Assembly: GCF_000622245.1 (NCBI RefSeq)
Contig: NZ_JHXW01000003.1
Location: forward strand, 1 to 64,000
Direction: 5' to 3'
DNA from: Fusobacterium perfoetens ATCC 29250
Lineage (GTDB): Bacteria > Fusobacteriota > Fusobacteriia > Fusobacteriales > Fusobacteriaceae
Length of the DNA: 64,000 bases
Part shown: positions 1 through 9,218 of the stretch, piece by piece
How the letters are laid out: each line of letters starts with the position of its first letter
Position numbering within the stretch: the stretch's first letter is position 1
The notes under the pieces: model-generated
Told to the model about the DNA's origin: nothing
The model's database searches: none
Seen by the model: the letters and a program-made list of their open reading frames with translations, nothing else
Translations under genes and position numbers: made by a program

Positions 1-13
1 TTAGGAGGAAAAA

Positions 14-1198
14 ATGGCAAAAGAAAAATTTGACAGAAGCAAACCCCATGTAAACATTGGTACAATAGGACACGTTGACCATGGAAAAACAACAACAACA
101 GCAGCAATATCAAAAGTATTATCAGACAGAGGACTAGCTGAAAGAGTAGACTTTGATAAAATCGACGTTGCTCCAGAAGAAAGAGAAAGAGGAATAACTA
201 TCAATACAGCTCACATAGAGTATACAACAGAAAAAAGACACTATGCACACGTTGACTGTCCAGGACATGCTGACTATGTAAAAAACATGATTACAGGAGC
301 AGCTCAAATGGACGGAGCAATCCTAGTTGTATCAGCAGCTGATGGACCAATGCCTCAAACAAGAGAACACATACTATTATCAAGACAAGTTGGAGTACCA
401 TACATCGTAGTATACTTAAATAAAGCAGATATGGTTGATGACGAAGAATTATTAGAATTAGTAGAAATGGAAGTAAGAGAATTATTAACTGAATATGGAT
501 TCCCAGGAGATGAAGTACCAGTAATAGTTGGATCATCATTAGGAGCATTAAACGGAGAACAAAAATGGGTAGATCAAATAATGGCATTAATGGATGCAGT
601 AGATAGCTACATTCCAGCGCCAGAAAGAACAATAGACAAACCATTCTTAATGCCAATCGAAGACGTATTCACAATAACAGGAAGAGGAACTGTTGTAACA
701 GGAAGAGTAGAAAGAGGAATCATTAAAGTTGGAGAAGAAGTAGAAATAATCGGAATCAAACCAACAGCAAAAACAACAGTAACTGGAGTAGAAATGTTCA
801 GAAAACTTCTTGATCAAGGAGAAGCAGGAGATAACATTGGAGCATTATTAAGAGGAACTAAGAAAGAAGAAGTAGAAAGAGGACAAGTATTAGCAAAACC
901 AGGAACAATAACTCCACATACAGAATTTAAAGGAGAAATCTACGTATTAACAAAAGAAGAAGGAGGAAGACATACTCCATTCTTTACAGGATATAGACCA
1001 CAATTCTACTTCAGAACAACAGATATAACAGGAGCAGTAAACTTACCAGAAGGAGTAGAAATGGTAATGCCAGGAGACAACATCACAGTAACAGTAAACT
1101 TAATTCACCCAATCGCAATGGAACCAGGATTAAGATTCGCAATCAGAGAAGGTGGAAGAACAGTAGCATCAGGAGTTGTTTCAGAAATCATCAAATAA
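14..1198 (+). CDS. tuf: Elongation factor Tu
   Basis: EF-Tu, 394 aa and full length, is the GTPase that delivers aminoacyl-tRNA to the ribosome in the cytoplasm. The G1 loop GHVDHGKT is at residues 19-26; the G3 motif DCPGH and the G4 motif NKAD follow, and the C-terminal half carries the domain 2/3 sequence [13 protein letters not shown]. An AGGAGG ribosome site sits 7 bases before the ATG at the very left edge of the window, so any upstream partner (often fusA in bacteria) is not visible. Codon choice is strongly biased to A-ending codons, as expected for a highly expressed gene. A terminator follows at 1223-1255. Confidence 0.99.
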   Translation: MAKEKFDRSKPHVNIGTIGHVDHGKTTTTAAISKVLSDRGLAERVDFDKIDVAPEERERGITINTAHIEYTTEKRHYAHVDCPGHADYVKNMITGAAQMDGAILVVSAADGPMPQTREHILLSRQVGVPYIVVYLNKADMVDDEELLELVEMEVRELLTEYGFPGDEVPVIVGSSLGALNGEQKWVDQIMALMDAVDSYIPAPERTIDKPFLMPIEDVFTITGRGTVVTGRVERGIIKVGEEVEIIGIKPTAKTTVTGVEMFRKLLDQGEAGDNIGALLRGTKKEEVERGQVLAKPGTITPHTEFKGEIYVLTKEEGGRHTPFFTGYRPQFYFRTTDITGAVNLPEGVEMVMPGDNITVTVNLIHPIAMEPGLRFAIREGGRTVASGVVSEIIK

Positions 1199-1222
1199 TA
1201 ATAAAAATTATTAGAGATAAAA

Positions 1223-1255
1223 AAGGACTAAAGAAATTTAGTTCTTTTTTTATTT
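1223..1255 (+). terminator. Rho-independent terminator of tuf
   Basis: The arms AAGGACTAAA and TTTAGTTCTT (one G-U pair) enclose the loop GAAA and are followed by a T run, 25 bases after the tuf stop. Confidence 0.85.
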
Positions 1256-1382
1256 TTAAATTAATAATCTTTATTTTCTTTAATACTTTTTTATTAAAAA
1301 AATTTCATTAATTTATTTTTAAATTATTCAATAACTACTAATTTAGTAAAATATTTTGAATAAATTTTATTTTCAATTAATA

Positions 1383-1411
1383 ATAAAAAAGGTACAATAA
1401 AAGTTGTACCT
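1383..1411 (-). terminator. Terminator downstream of nfo
   Basis: The hairpin AGGTACAA / TTGTACCT is followed, read on the minus strand, by TTTTTTATTA. It lies about 90 bases past the nfo stop codon, so the nfo transcript probably has a long 3' tail. Confidence 0.7.
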
Positions 1412-1503
1412 CTTATACATAGAAAATAATTAAAATTACTATTAATATAACAAACAGAGTAAAGATATAAAATTAAATATAGATTTTTTATTTATATTAA
1501 TAA

Positions 1504-2361
1504 TTAATCTTCTATTAAGCTATATAAATATTCGATTTCTTGTTTCCATATATTACTATCAATAGTTTCTAAAATGATAGGAATATTATCAAATCTTTTA
1601 TCATTCATAAATCTAATAAAAAATTCTTTTCCCAATTTTCCTTTTCCAATGCTTTCATGTCTATCTTTTTTAGAACCTGTATCAAACATAGCATCATTAA
1701 GATGAATACCTTTTAAATATTTAAAGCCAATATGTTTTTCAAATTCTTTTATTGTTTTTTCATACCCGATTTTATCTTTTAGTTCATATCCTGAGGCTAA
1801 AGCATGACATGTATCAATACAAACTCCTATTCTTTTTTTATCTTTAATTTGTGATATAATCTTAGATAACTCTTCAAAATTACTACCAATATTTGTTCCT
1901 TGTCCAGCTGTATTTTCTAAAACTACAATAATATTAGGGATAATTTCATGAGCTTTATTTATAGAATCAGCAATTAAAGAAATACATTCATCTATAGAGA
2001 TTTCATTTAAATGACTCCCAGGATGAATATTTATATATTTTAATCCTAATAGATTACATCTTTCCATTTCATCTATAAAAGAGTCTAAAGATTTTTTTCT
2101 TTTTTCTTCATCAGGATTACCTAAATTTTGAAGATAACTATTATGTGGTAAAATATGATTAACAGATATTCCAGAAATTTTTAATAACTCTTTAAATTTT
2201 TTTATTTCTTCTTCTTCTAATGGTTTAGAATCCCATCTTCTTTGATTTTTAGTAAAAAGAGCAAAAGCTCTAGCCCCAATATTTCTAGCATTAATAAAGG
2301 CATTAGAAACTCCTCCTTGGGTAGAAACATGTGCACCTATAAATTTATTAATTTTTTCCAT
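1504..2361 (-). CDS. nfo: Deoxyribonuclease IV (endonuclease IV)
   Basis: A 285-aa AP endonuclease of base-excision repair. It cuts the backbone 5' of abasic sites using a trinuclear zinc centre. The family signatures are visible in order: GAHVSTQGG at the N-terminus, NIHPGSH near residue 111, ENTAGQG in the middle, CIDTCHALASGY near residue 180 and GIHLND near residue 218, which together supply the metal-binding His, Asp and Glu residues. Length is normal for the family. The start is supported by AGGAGG 5 bases upstream. It is probably a single-gene unit with its own promoter (2379-2384) and terminator. Confidence 0.96.
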   Translation of the reverse strand: MEKINKFIGAHVSTQGGVSNAFINARNIGARAFALFTKNQRRWDSKPLEEEEIKKFKELLKISGISVNHILPHNSYLQNLGNPDEEKRKKSLDSFIDEMERCNLLGLKYINIHPGSHLNEISIDECISLIADSINKAHEIIPNIIVVLENTAGQGTNIGSNFEELSKIISQIKDKKRIGVCIDTCHALASGYELKDKIGYEKTIKEFEKHIGFKYLKGIHLNDAMFDTGSKKDRHESIGKGKLGKEFFIRFMNDKRFDNIPIILETIDSNIWKQEIEYLYSLIED

Positions 2362-2378
2362 TTTTCCTCCTTTTACAT

Positions 2379-2384
2379 ATTATA
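2379..2384 (-). promoter_or_regulatory. Candidate -10 box of the nfo promoter
   Basis: Read on the minus strand this is TGTGTTATAAT, a perfect TATAAT with an upstream TG, just before the nfo ribosome site. No good -35 box was found. Confidence 0.5.
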
Positions 2385-2410
2385 ACACATTTAAAACTTT
2401 ATTATAATTT

Positions 2411-2475
2411 TTAATAAAATAAAAAGGAATATTAAAAATTATATTGTTATATTAACAATTTTTAATAATTCCTTT
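2411..2475 (-). terminator. Terminator of the pepF-MATE transcript
   Basis: Long inverted repeat with arms at 2423-2440 and 2457-2475 (AAAGGAAT... and ...ATTCCTTT, about 18 pairs with a one-base bulge), followed on the minus strand by TTTTTATTTTATT just after the MATE gene. Confidence 0.85.
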
Positions 2476-2481
2476 ATTAAA

Positions 2482-3861
2482 TTAATCTAGATTTTTATGT
2501 TTATTGTCAAATTCTTCTAATTCTTTTAAATGAACAAGTTCTCTTTTTACTAAAATAAATGTTAATAGTGTTGCTATAAAATCTGATGTTGGAGCTGCAA
2601 ACCAAATTCCATTAAGTCCAAATAGAGAAGATAAAATTAATATACATGGAATTAAAACAATAATTTGTCTTGAAAGTCCAATAAACATACTCATTTTAGG
2701 TTTTCCAATAGCTTGGAAATATATAGAAGAAACTATTTGGAAACCTACAATAGGGAGCATAAAAGTCTGTATTTTAAGACCTTTAGCAGCAATATTAATA
2801 AGGTTTTTTTCTTGTGTAAATATAAAAATAAAATATTTAGAGAAAAATTGAATTGTTATAAAATTTAATAAACAAATTATAGTAGCGGCAAAAATTCCTT
2901 TAAATAATGCTTCTTTAACTCTAGGAAAAAGTCTAGCCCCATAGTTATAACCTAAAATTGGAAGAAGTCCTTGATTTATTCCAAAAAGAGGCATAGTAAT
3001 AAACATTATAATTCCTTGAATAATAGCCATAGCACCAATAGCAATATCTCCACCATGAATTTTTAAAGTAGTATTAAATATATAATTGACTAAACTAATT
3101 CCTATCTGTAATGAAAAAGAAGCGCCTCCCATAATACAAATACTTTTTACTTTTGAGAAAGGTAATTTTATATTTTCTCTTTTTAATTTTAGACCACTGT
3201 ATTTTGATAAGAAATAAGAAGTAGCCCAAATAGCAGAAATATATTGAGAAATAATTGTAGCCCAAGCAGCTCCTTTAACTCCCATATCAAAATAGAAAAT
3301 AAATATAGGGTCTAAAATAATATTTGTGATAGCACCAATAAGAAGAGTAGCCATAGCCATTTTAGGATTTCCATCAGAACGAATAATAGTATTAGTAATA
3401 TATCCAATTAGGTTACCAGGAAATCCAAATGCAACAATATAAAGATAATCTTTGGCATATTTAAAAGTTTTTTCACTACCACCAAGTAAATTTATTAAAT
3501 CATCAATAAAGAAAATTACAAAAATAGCAGAAATAATAGAAATAATAATTCCTAAAGCAAAAGCTGTTCCTAAGTATCTTTCAGCCTTTAAAAGTTTTTT
3601 CTTTCCTAAATTTAAAGATATATTAGTAGCTCCTCCAAGTCCAATAAGAAGAGCAAAAGAAAAAATAAATAAAGTAATAGGAAATGTAATTCCAACACCA
3701 GCTATAGCTAAGTGTCCTACTTCCCTAATATTTCCGATATATATTCTATCTACAACGTTATATAGAGCATTTACTAACATTCCTATAATAGCTGGAATAG
3801 AAAAGTGAAGAAGAAGTTTGGTGATTTTTTCATTTCCCATAAATTGATGTTTTGCGTCCAT
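2482..3861 (-). CDS. MATE family efflux transporter (first copy)
   Basis: Inner-membrane multidrug/toxin exporter of the MATE family, about 459 aa with the usual twelve or so hydrophobic segments. MATE proteins export cationic compounds in exchange for Na+ or H+; the substrate here cannot be told. Family-like sequence includes FSIPAIIGMLVNALYNVVDRIYIGN near the N-terminus and NYGARLF in the middle. An upstream in-frame ATG at 3906 exists, but the ATG at 3861 has AGGAGG 7 bases before it and begins MDAKHQFMG, so I prefer it. It lies about 60 bases after pepF on the same strand, so the two are probably co-transcribed. The second MATE gene at 6052 is clearly divergent, not a recent duplicate. 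Confidence 0.92.
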   Translation of the reverse strand: MDAKHQFMGNEKITKLLLHFSIPAIIGMLVNALYNVVDRIYIGNIREVGHLAIAGVGITFPITLFIFSFALLIGLGGATNISLNLGKKKLLKAERYLGTAFALGIIISIISAIFVIFFIDDLINLLGGSEKTFKYAKDYLYIVAFGFPGNLIGYITNTIIRSDGNPKMAMATLLIGAITNIILDPIFIFYFDMGVKGAAWATIISQYISAIWATSYFLSKYSGLKLKRENIKLPFSKVKSICIMGGASFSLQIGISLVNYIFNTTLKIHGGDIAIGAMAIIQGIIMFITMPLFGINQGLLPILGYNYGARLFPRVKEALFKGIFAATIICLLNFITIQFFSKYFIFIFTQEKNLINIAAKGLKIQTFMLPIVGFQIVSSIYFQAIGKPKMSMFIGLSRQIIVLIPCILILSSLFGLNGIWFAAPTSDFIATLLTFILVKRELVHLKELEEFDNKHKNLD

Positions 3862-3921
3862 TAAAATCCTCCTAAAACAATTAATTTGACACAATATTTT
3901 TCCCAACTAAAATACATAATT

Positions 3922-5736
3922 TTATTTATTTAATTCTTTTTCTAATAAAATAATTAATTTTTCCATTTCTAAAGCAACAGATTTAAAATTTTCTTTATCT
4001 TCTAAATTAACACCTGCTTTCTTTAATTGATTAATAGGAAAATCATTTCCTCCAGATTTTAAAAGTTCTAAATAATTTTCTTGATATTTCTCTTTTTCAG
4101 ATTCAGATGAATTAAAAATTTTATCATATAATTTAGATGAAGCTGAAAAACTTGTAGCATATTGATAAACATAATAAGGAGAGTTAAAGAAATGAGGAAT
4201 TCTTGCCCAAACTATTTTTTGTAAATCATCAATAATAAGTTCATCTCCAAAATATTCTTTAAATAATTTACTCATTATATTATCTAAAGTTTCAGAAGTT
4301 ATTGGAGTACCATTTTCTACTAATTTATAAGCTTCATATTCATAATTAGCAAAAAGACTTTGTAAATAATAAGTTCCAACAATATTTCCTATAGCTTCTT
4401 CTATTAAAGCAATTCTTTCATTTTTATCAGTTGTTGTATTTAACATATAATCTAACAAAAGTTTTTCATTAAATGTAGAAGCAACTTCTGCAACAAAGAT
4501 AGTATAATCATGAGTAGAATAAGGTTGATTTTTAGTAGAGTACATGCTATGAAGAGTATGTCCTAATTCATGAGCTAAAGTGAATACTGAATCTAAAGTT
4601 CCGTTAAAATTTAAAAGCATATATGGATGAACATCATAGATATTTAAAGAATAAGCTCCACTTCTTTTGTTAGGAGTTTCAAAGACATCTAACCATCCTT
4701 CACTTATAGCAGTCTTTAGATTATTATAATAATCTTTTCCTAAAGGTTTTACAGAATTTAAAACAATTTCTTTAGCTTCTTCATAAGTAAAAGTCCTTTT
4801 ATAATCAACAATTTTAATTTGGTTATCATAATAGTGATATTCGGAAATATTAAGATATTTTTTTCTAAGTTTTAAATATTTTTTTAGTGGTTGAGAGTTT
4901 TCTTTAGCAGAATTAATAAGATTAATATATACATTTGTAGGAATATTATCAGGTTCTAAAGCTTTTTCTAAAGTAGAATTATAATTTTTAGCTTTCATAT
5001 TGGCAACATCTCTTAAGATTTGTCCTCTATAAATAGCAGCATAGGTATTTTTGTTTATAAAATAGGAATTATAATGTGCTTCAAAGGCTTTTTTTCTATC
5101 TTCTTGATTTTTATAGTTTTCTAATATTTTTGAGTATACAGCATTACTAACTTTAAATTTTTCTCCAGTAGAAAGCTCTATCTCATTCCATTTAATATCA
5201 GAAATAGAAAGTTCGTCATAAACTTCATTTATACTTCCCATATATTGAGAAAAATATGATAAAAGTTTTTCTTTATCTTTATCTAATACATGTTGCTTTA
5301 ATCTATAAAGTTCATTTAAATTGAATTTATGATTGTGTAATTCTTTATTTTCTTCAATCCATTTATCCATAATTTCTTTAGGAATTTCTAATATTTTAGG
5401 AGTAATCCAAGATGAAGATACACTATATTCAGCATAAATATGTTCAATAGTTTGCATTTTTTCAGCAGCTGTAACATCTTTTGAATTTAAATCTCTAAGC
5501 ATATATGGATAAAGATAAAGTTTATCCATAAGTCTACTTATTTTTTCTTCTAATTTTAAAAGTTTTATAAATTTCTTAGAATCTGTAGTAATGTTATTTT
5601 CAAAAGTTGGAATTTCTTTTATTAACTCAGTTAAAAGTTTTAAATCATTATCCCATTCATTCCAATTTTTATAAATATCTGATAGATTCCATTTATATTT
5701 AGTTTCAATATTATCTCTAGATGATATTATTTCCAT
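3922..5736 (-). CDS. pepF: Oligoendopeptidase F, M3 family
   Basis: Cytoplasmic zinc metallopeptidase of 604 aa that cleaves short peptides. The catalytic motif HELGHTLH (HExxH) is near residue 389, with the conserved downstream GT-x-YLQ and FFNSPYYVYQYATS segments typical of PepF in the C-terminal third. There is no signal peptide. Length matches the family (about 600 aa). AAGGAG precedes the start, and a good promoter lies at 5775-5803. It heads a two-gene unit with the MATE exporter; peptide turnover suits an amino-acid-fermenting anaerobe, but no functional link between the two genes can be read from the sequence. Confidence 0.96.
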   Translation of the reverse strand: MEIISSRDNIETKYKWNLSDIYKNWNEWDNDLKLLTELIKEIPTFENNITTDSKKFIKLLKLEEKISRLMDKLYLYPYMLRDLNSKDVTAAEKMQTIEHIYAEYSVSSSWITPKILEIPKEIMDKWIEENKELHNHKFNLNELYRLKQHVLDKDKEKLLSYFSQYMGSINEVYDELSISDIKWNEIELSTGEKFKVSNAVYSKILENYKNQEDRKKAFEAHYNSYFINKNTYAAIYRGQILRDVANMKAKNYNSTLEKALEPDNIPTNVYINLINSAKENSQPLKKYLKLRKKYLNISEYHYYDNQIKIVDYKRTFTYEEAKEIVLNSVKPLGKDYYNNLKTAISEGWLDVFETPNKRSGAYSLNIYDVHPYMLLNFNGTLDSVFTLAHELGHTLHSMYSTKNQPYSTHDYTIFVAEVASTFNEKLLLDYMLNTTTDKNERIALIEEAIGNIVGTYYLQSLFANYEYEAYKLVENGTPITSETLDNIMSKLFKEYFGDELIIDDLQKIVWARIPHFFNSPYYVYQYATSFSASSKLYDKIFNSSESEKEKYQENYLELLKSGGNDFPINQLKKAGVNLEDKENFKSVALEMEKLIILLEKELNK

Positions 5737-5774
5737 AAAAATTTTCTCCTTTTTAAAGTAAAGTTTTTAATAAT

Positions 5775-5803
5775 ATTATACAATTTTAAAAATTATAAAT
5801 CAA
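5775..5803 (-). promoter_or_regulatory. Promoter of pepF
   Basis: Minus strand: TTGATT, a 17-base spacer, then TATAAT, about 40 bases before the pepF start. Confidence 0.7.
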
Positions 5804-5840
5804 GAAAAACAATTTTTAATTAATATTTTTTACGATAATG

Positions 5841-5849
5841 TGATATAAT
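5841..5849 (+). promoter_or_regulatory. Extended -10 promoter of the small ORF/MATE unit
   Basis: TGATATAAT: a perfect -10 box at 5844-5849 with an upstream TG, 36 bases before the small gene at 5885. The -35 region is weak. Confidence 0.6.
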
Positions 5850-5884
5850 CTTTTAGTATAAGAATAAGTATCAAAGGAGAAAAA

Positions 5885-6028
5885 ATGGAGAATATTTTAT
5901 TGTGTTTAGGTGCTTTGATTTGTTTATGGATTTTTTGGAAAGTTACAAAAATAATGTTAAAAATTTTCTTTATATTGACATTTATAGGGATAATTTATTT
6001 TTATTTTTTTAATGGACAAATTGTATAA
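5885..6028 (+). CDS. Small membrane protein, 47 aa
   Basis: A short gene beginning MENILLCLG and ending NGQIV. Its ATG has AAAGGAG 6 bases upstream and follows a good promoter. Two hydrophobic stretches (about residues 4-18 and 26-42) are separated by the basic linker WKVTKIMLK, which suggests a helical hairpin in the inner membrane. It ends 23 bases before the MATE exporter on the same strand, so the two should share a transcript. I do not recognise the family. It could be a small accessory subunit of the exporter or an unrelated small membrane protein; the ribosome site and two-helix composition favour a real gene. Confidence 0.65.
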   Translation: MENILLCLGALICLWIFWKVTKIMLKIFFILTFIGIIYFYFFNGQIV

Positions 6029-6051
6029 GATAGAAATTAAAGGAGATTAAA

Positions 6052-7413
6052 ATGGAAGAATTAGATGAAAGAGAAATTAGTGAAAAAAATAAAAAAACAC
6101 TTAATATGACAGAGGGAAGTATTGTAAAAATACTTTTATTATTTTCAATTCCTTTAATTTTAGGAAATTTATTACAACAAACTTATAATACAGTTGATTC
6201 AATTATAGTTGGAAACTATGTAGGAAGTAATGCTTTAGCAGCAGTAGGGTCAAGTGCAATTATAATTAACTTACTAATAGGATTTAGTCAAGGAATATCT
6301 GTAGGAGCAGGTGTAATTATATCTCAGGCAATAGGAGCTAAAGATAATAAAAGAATAAATTTATCTGTACATACAGCTATAATGATAGCAATTTTATTAG
6401 GAATAATTTTATCAATAGTAGGGTTTATTTTTACTCCACAAATTTTAAAGTGGATGAAAACTCCAGAAGAAATATTTAAAGATTCAGTTGTTTATTTAAG
6501 ATTATTTTCTTTAGGATTAGTTTTTAGTATAGTTTATAATATGGAAGCTGGAATTTTAAATGCTGTTGGAAATTCAAAATGTTCTTTACTTTATTTAGGA
6601 GTAGCTTCAGTAACTAATATATTTTTAGATTTATTATTTGTTAGAGGTCTTAATATGGGGATAAAAGGAGTTGCAATAGCTACAAATATCAGTCAATTTA
6701 TTTCCTGTATGTTAGCTTTAGTATTTTTATTAAAAATAGATGATAGTTATAAAGTATATTTAAATAAAATAAAAATAAATAAAAAAATAGCTTTAAATAT
6801 GATTAGAGTAGGTTTCCCAACAGGAATACAAAGTACAGTAATTTCATTTTCAAATGTTTTAATTCAAAGTAGTATAAATGTATTTGGTCCAAGTATTATA
6901 GCAGGATTTGGAATATATTTAAAAATAGACGGCTTTAATGTTTTACCTATTTTAAGTTTAAGCATGGCTAGTACAACATTTACAGGACAAAATTATGGTG
7001 CTAGAAGAAAAGATAGGGTAAAAAAAGGTATGTGGATAACTCTTGGAATGGGAATTATTTATTCTATTATAATAGGAATTTTACTTCTTATATTTTCTCG
7101 TCCACTTGTAGAACTTTTTACAAATGATGAAAAAATAATACAGGCAGGGATTTCAGCTATGAAATATTTTTGTCCATTTTATTTTATACTTTCAATGTTA
7201 CATTCATTAGCAGGAACAGTAAGAGGTGTTGGAAAAACTATGCCACCTATGTTGATTTTACTTTTTTCAATGTGTATTTTTAGAATCTTTTGGATTAATT
7301 TTATTTTACCATTAGATAATACAATAAATAATATATTAATTTTGTACCCTATCACTTGGACAATAGGACTTATATTAATGACTTTATATACATGGAGAGC
7401 AAAATGGATATAA
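6052..7413 (+). CDS. MATE family efflux transporter (second copy)
   Basis: A 453-aa polytopic MATE exporter. The N-terminal segment LLFSIPLILGNLLQQTYNTVDSIIVGNYVG and the internal GQNYGARR match the family pattern (the QQ-YN-VDS form is typical of the DinF/NorM-related bacterial branch). A charged leader of about 25 residues precedes the first membrane helix. The ribosome site is AAAGGAG. It is second in a unit behind the 47-aa membrane protein. A bidirectional terminator follows directly. Substrate unknown. Confidence 0.93.
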   Translation: MEELDEREISEKNKKTLNMTEGSIVKILLLFSIPLILGNLLQQTYNTVDSIIVGNYVGSNALAAVGSSAIIINLLIGFSQGISVGAGVIISQAIGAKDNKRINLSVHTAIMIAILLGIILSIVGFIFTPQILKWMKTPEEIFKDSVVYLRLFSLGLVFSIVYNMEAGILNAVGNSKCSLLYLGVASVTNIFLDLLFVRGLNMGIKGVAIATNISQFISCMLALVFLLKIDDSYKVYLNKIKINKKIALNMIRVGFPTGIQSTVISFSNVLIQSSINVFGPSIIAGFGIYLKIDGFNVLPILSLSMASTTFTGQNYGARRKDRVKKGMWITLGMGIIYSIIIGILLLIFSRPLVELFTNDEKIIQAGISAMKYFCPFYFILSMLHSLAGTVRGVGKTMPPMLILLFSMCIFRIFWINFILPLDNTINNILILYPITWTIGLILMTLYTWRAKWI

Positions 7414-7444
7414 AAAAAGCTGAGAATTTTTCTCAGCTTTTTTA
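7413..7444. terminator. Bidirectional terminator between the MATE gene and argS
   Basis: The arms AAAAAGCTGAGAA / TTCTCAGCTTTTT form a hairpin with T runs on both strands, placed between two convergent genes. Confidence 0.9.
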
Positions 7445-7455
7445 TTAAGATTATT

Positions 7456-9168
7456 TTACATTCTATTTACTGTTTTAATACCTAATAAGTTAAGTCCTTC
7501 TTTTAAAGTTTTTGCAACTCTATCTATAAGAAGTAATCTTGAATAAAGAATATTATCTTCTTGATTTAAGATAGGACATGAATTATAGAAAGTATTGAAT
7601 TTTTTAGCAAGTTCAAATAAATAATCAGTAAGAAGATTTGGTTTATATGCTTCTCCAGCTTTTAGAGCCATTGTAGGGAATAAAGTTAAATATGTAGAAA
7701 GGGGTCTTTCGTTTTTATCAATAATTTGAATTTCTTTATTTTCATCTAAAGCTTTACCAAGTTCTTCTGCTTTTCTAAGTATAGATTGAATTCTTGCATA
7801 AGAGTATTGTAAATAAGGAGCTGTATTTCCTTCAAAACTTAAAATTTTATCCCATTCAAATATAATAGGACTTTGTCTATTTTGAGAAAGGTCAGCATAT
7901 TTAATAGCTCCAATTCCAACTACTTCAGCTATATTATCTTTTTCTTCGTCAGAAAGTGATGAATTTTTTTCCTCAATAATTTCTAATGCTTTTTTCTTTC
8001 CTTCATCAAGAAGTTGTTCTAATCTGATGACATTTCCTTTTCTTGTAGAAAATACTCCATCAGCAAATCTCATAATTCCAAACCAAATATGAACTTTTTC
8101 TATATCCCAACCAAGCATTTCAGTTATTTTAAAGAATTGTTTAAAATGGTCTTGTTGTCTTTCATCAGTTAAATAAATTATTTTATTAACATTATAATTT
8201 TCTTTTCTAAATTTTATAGTAGCGATATCAGATGTAGAGTAAAGGAAAGCTCCATCTTTCTTTTGTACTATACAAGGGTGAAGATTTTCTTTTTCATCAA
8301 AGAATACAACTTTTGCCCCTTGGTCTTCTACAGCTAATCCTTTTTCAACTAACTCATCAATAACTTTTGGCATAATTGGATGATAGAAAGATTCTCCATA
8401 GTAAGTATCAAAATGAACATCCATTCTTTCATATAATTTATTATATTCTTCAAGAGAAACTTTTATAAATTCTTGCCAAAGTTTATAATTTTCTTCATCA
8501 CCATCTTGAAGTTTTTTTAGTTCTTCTCTTGCAATATCTTCAAGTTCTGGATTTTTTTCACTTTCTTTTGTAAATTCTACATAAACTCTTTCAAGTTCTT
8601 CAATAGGATTTTTTTGGTAAGCATCTTTATCTAACCATTTGTGGTAACCAACTATAAGTTTTCCAAATTGAGTTCCCCAATCTCCTATATGGTTATCAGC
8701 AACAGTATGATACCCTAAGAAATTACATAATCTTTTAACAGAATCTCCTATAATAGTTGATCTTAAATGGCCGATGTGCATTCTTTTGGCTATATTAGGT
8801 GAAGAATAATCTATGATTATATCACCATCAGTGTTTAATTCTGTAAACTGATATTTTTCAGTTGTCATTTTTCTTACATATTCAGATACATAAGAATTTT
8901 TTAAAAATATATTTATAAATCCAGGACCAGCTATTTCTAATTTTTCAATAATATCATTTTCAGGAATATTATTAACTAAATCCTCAGCTATTTTTCTAGG
9001 ATTTCCACCAATAATTTTAGAATTCATCATAGCAAAATTACTTTGGAAATCTCCAAACTTTTCATTAGTTGCTATTGTAATTTCTATTGGTTTTAACTCT
9101 TTGTTAGGAAATGCTTTTTCTATAGCATTTTTTAAAATTCTTTCTATATACTTTTCTATTCTTAACAT
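7456..9168 (-). CDS. argS: Arginyl-tRNA synthetase
   Basis: Class I synthetase charging tRNA-Arg in the cytoplasm, about 570 aa. Visible are the N-terminal additional domain (GDFQSNFAM), the HIGH-type motif MHIGHLRST near residue 130 and the FSTRKGNVIRLE segment that replaces KMSKS in ArgRS; the C-terminal anticodon-binding helices end with the usual terminal Met (KTVNRM). The open frame extends to an ATG at 9180, but the ATG at 9168 has GGAG 6 bases upstream, so I place the start there. The gene starts about 30 bases after the terminator of the small RNA at 9199-9426, so it may be expressed by read-through or from a promoter not seen. Confidence 0.97.
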   Translation of the reverse strand: MLRIEKYIERILKNAIEKAFPNKELKPIEITIATNEKFGDFQSNFAMMNSKIIGGNPRKIAEDLVNNIPENDIIEKLEIAGPGFINIFLKNSYVSEYVRKMTTEKYQFTELNTDGDIIIDYSSPNIAKRMHIGHLRSTIIGDSVKRLCNFLGYHTVADNHIGDWGTQFGKLIVGYHKWLDKDAYQKNPIEELERVYVEFTKESEKNPELEDIAREELKKLQDGDEENYKLWQEFIKVSLEEYNKLYERMDVHFDTYYGESFYHPIMPKVIDELVEKGLAVEDQGAKVVFFDEKENLHPCIVQKKDGAFLYSTSDIATIKFRKENYNVNKIIYLTDERQQDHFKQFFKITEMLGWDIEKVHIWFGIMRFADGVFSTRKGNVIRLEQLLDEGKKKALEIIEEKNSSLSDEEKDNIAEVVGIGAIKYADLSQNRQSPIIFEWDKILSFEGNTAPYLQYSYARIQSILRKAEELGKALDENKEIQIIDKNERPLSTYLTLFPTMALKAGEAYKPNLLTDYLFELAKKFNTFYNSCPILNQEDNILYSRLLLIDRVAKTLKEGLNLLGIKTVNRM

Positions 9169-9197
9169 AGGCTTCTCCATAAAATAATTTAATAAAT

Positions 9198-9218
9198 AAA
9201 AAAGAGGACTAAGTCCTC
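9198..9218 (-). terminator. Terminator of the small RNA
   Basis: On the minus strand GAGGACTTAGTCCTC is followed by TTTTTTATTTATT, ending about 30 bases before the argS start. Confidence 0.8.

Larger units (their letters stand above)
1199..1503. other. Intergenic stretch between tuf and nfo
   Basis: About 305 AT-rich bases between two convergent genes. It holds one hairpin terminator for tuf (near 1223-1255) and another reading leftward for nfo (near 1383-1411). No ORF with a ribosome site and no RNA gene was recognised in the rest. Confidence 0.7.

Noticed and set aside
291-656. Minus-strand ORF of 121 codons inside tuf
   Set aside because: Leu/Ile-rich shadow produced by the biased codons of tuf on the other strand; no ribosome site or promoter.
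2482-7413. Recent tandem duplication of MATE exporters around pepF
   Set aside because: The two proteins differ greatly in sequence and are on opposite strands, so they are distant paralogues.
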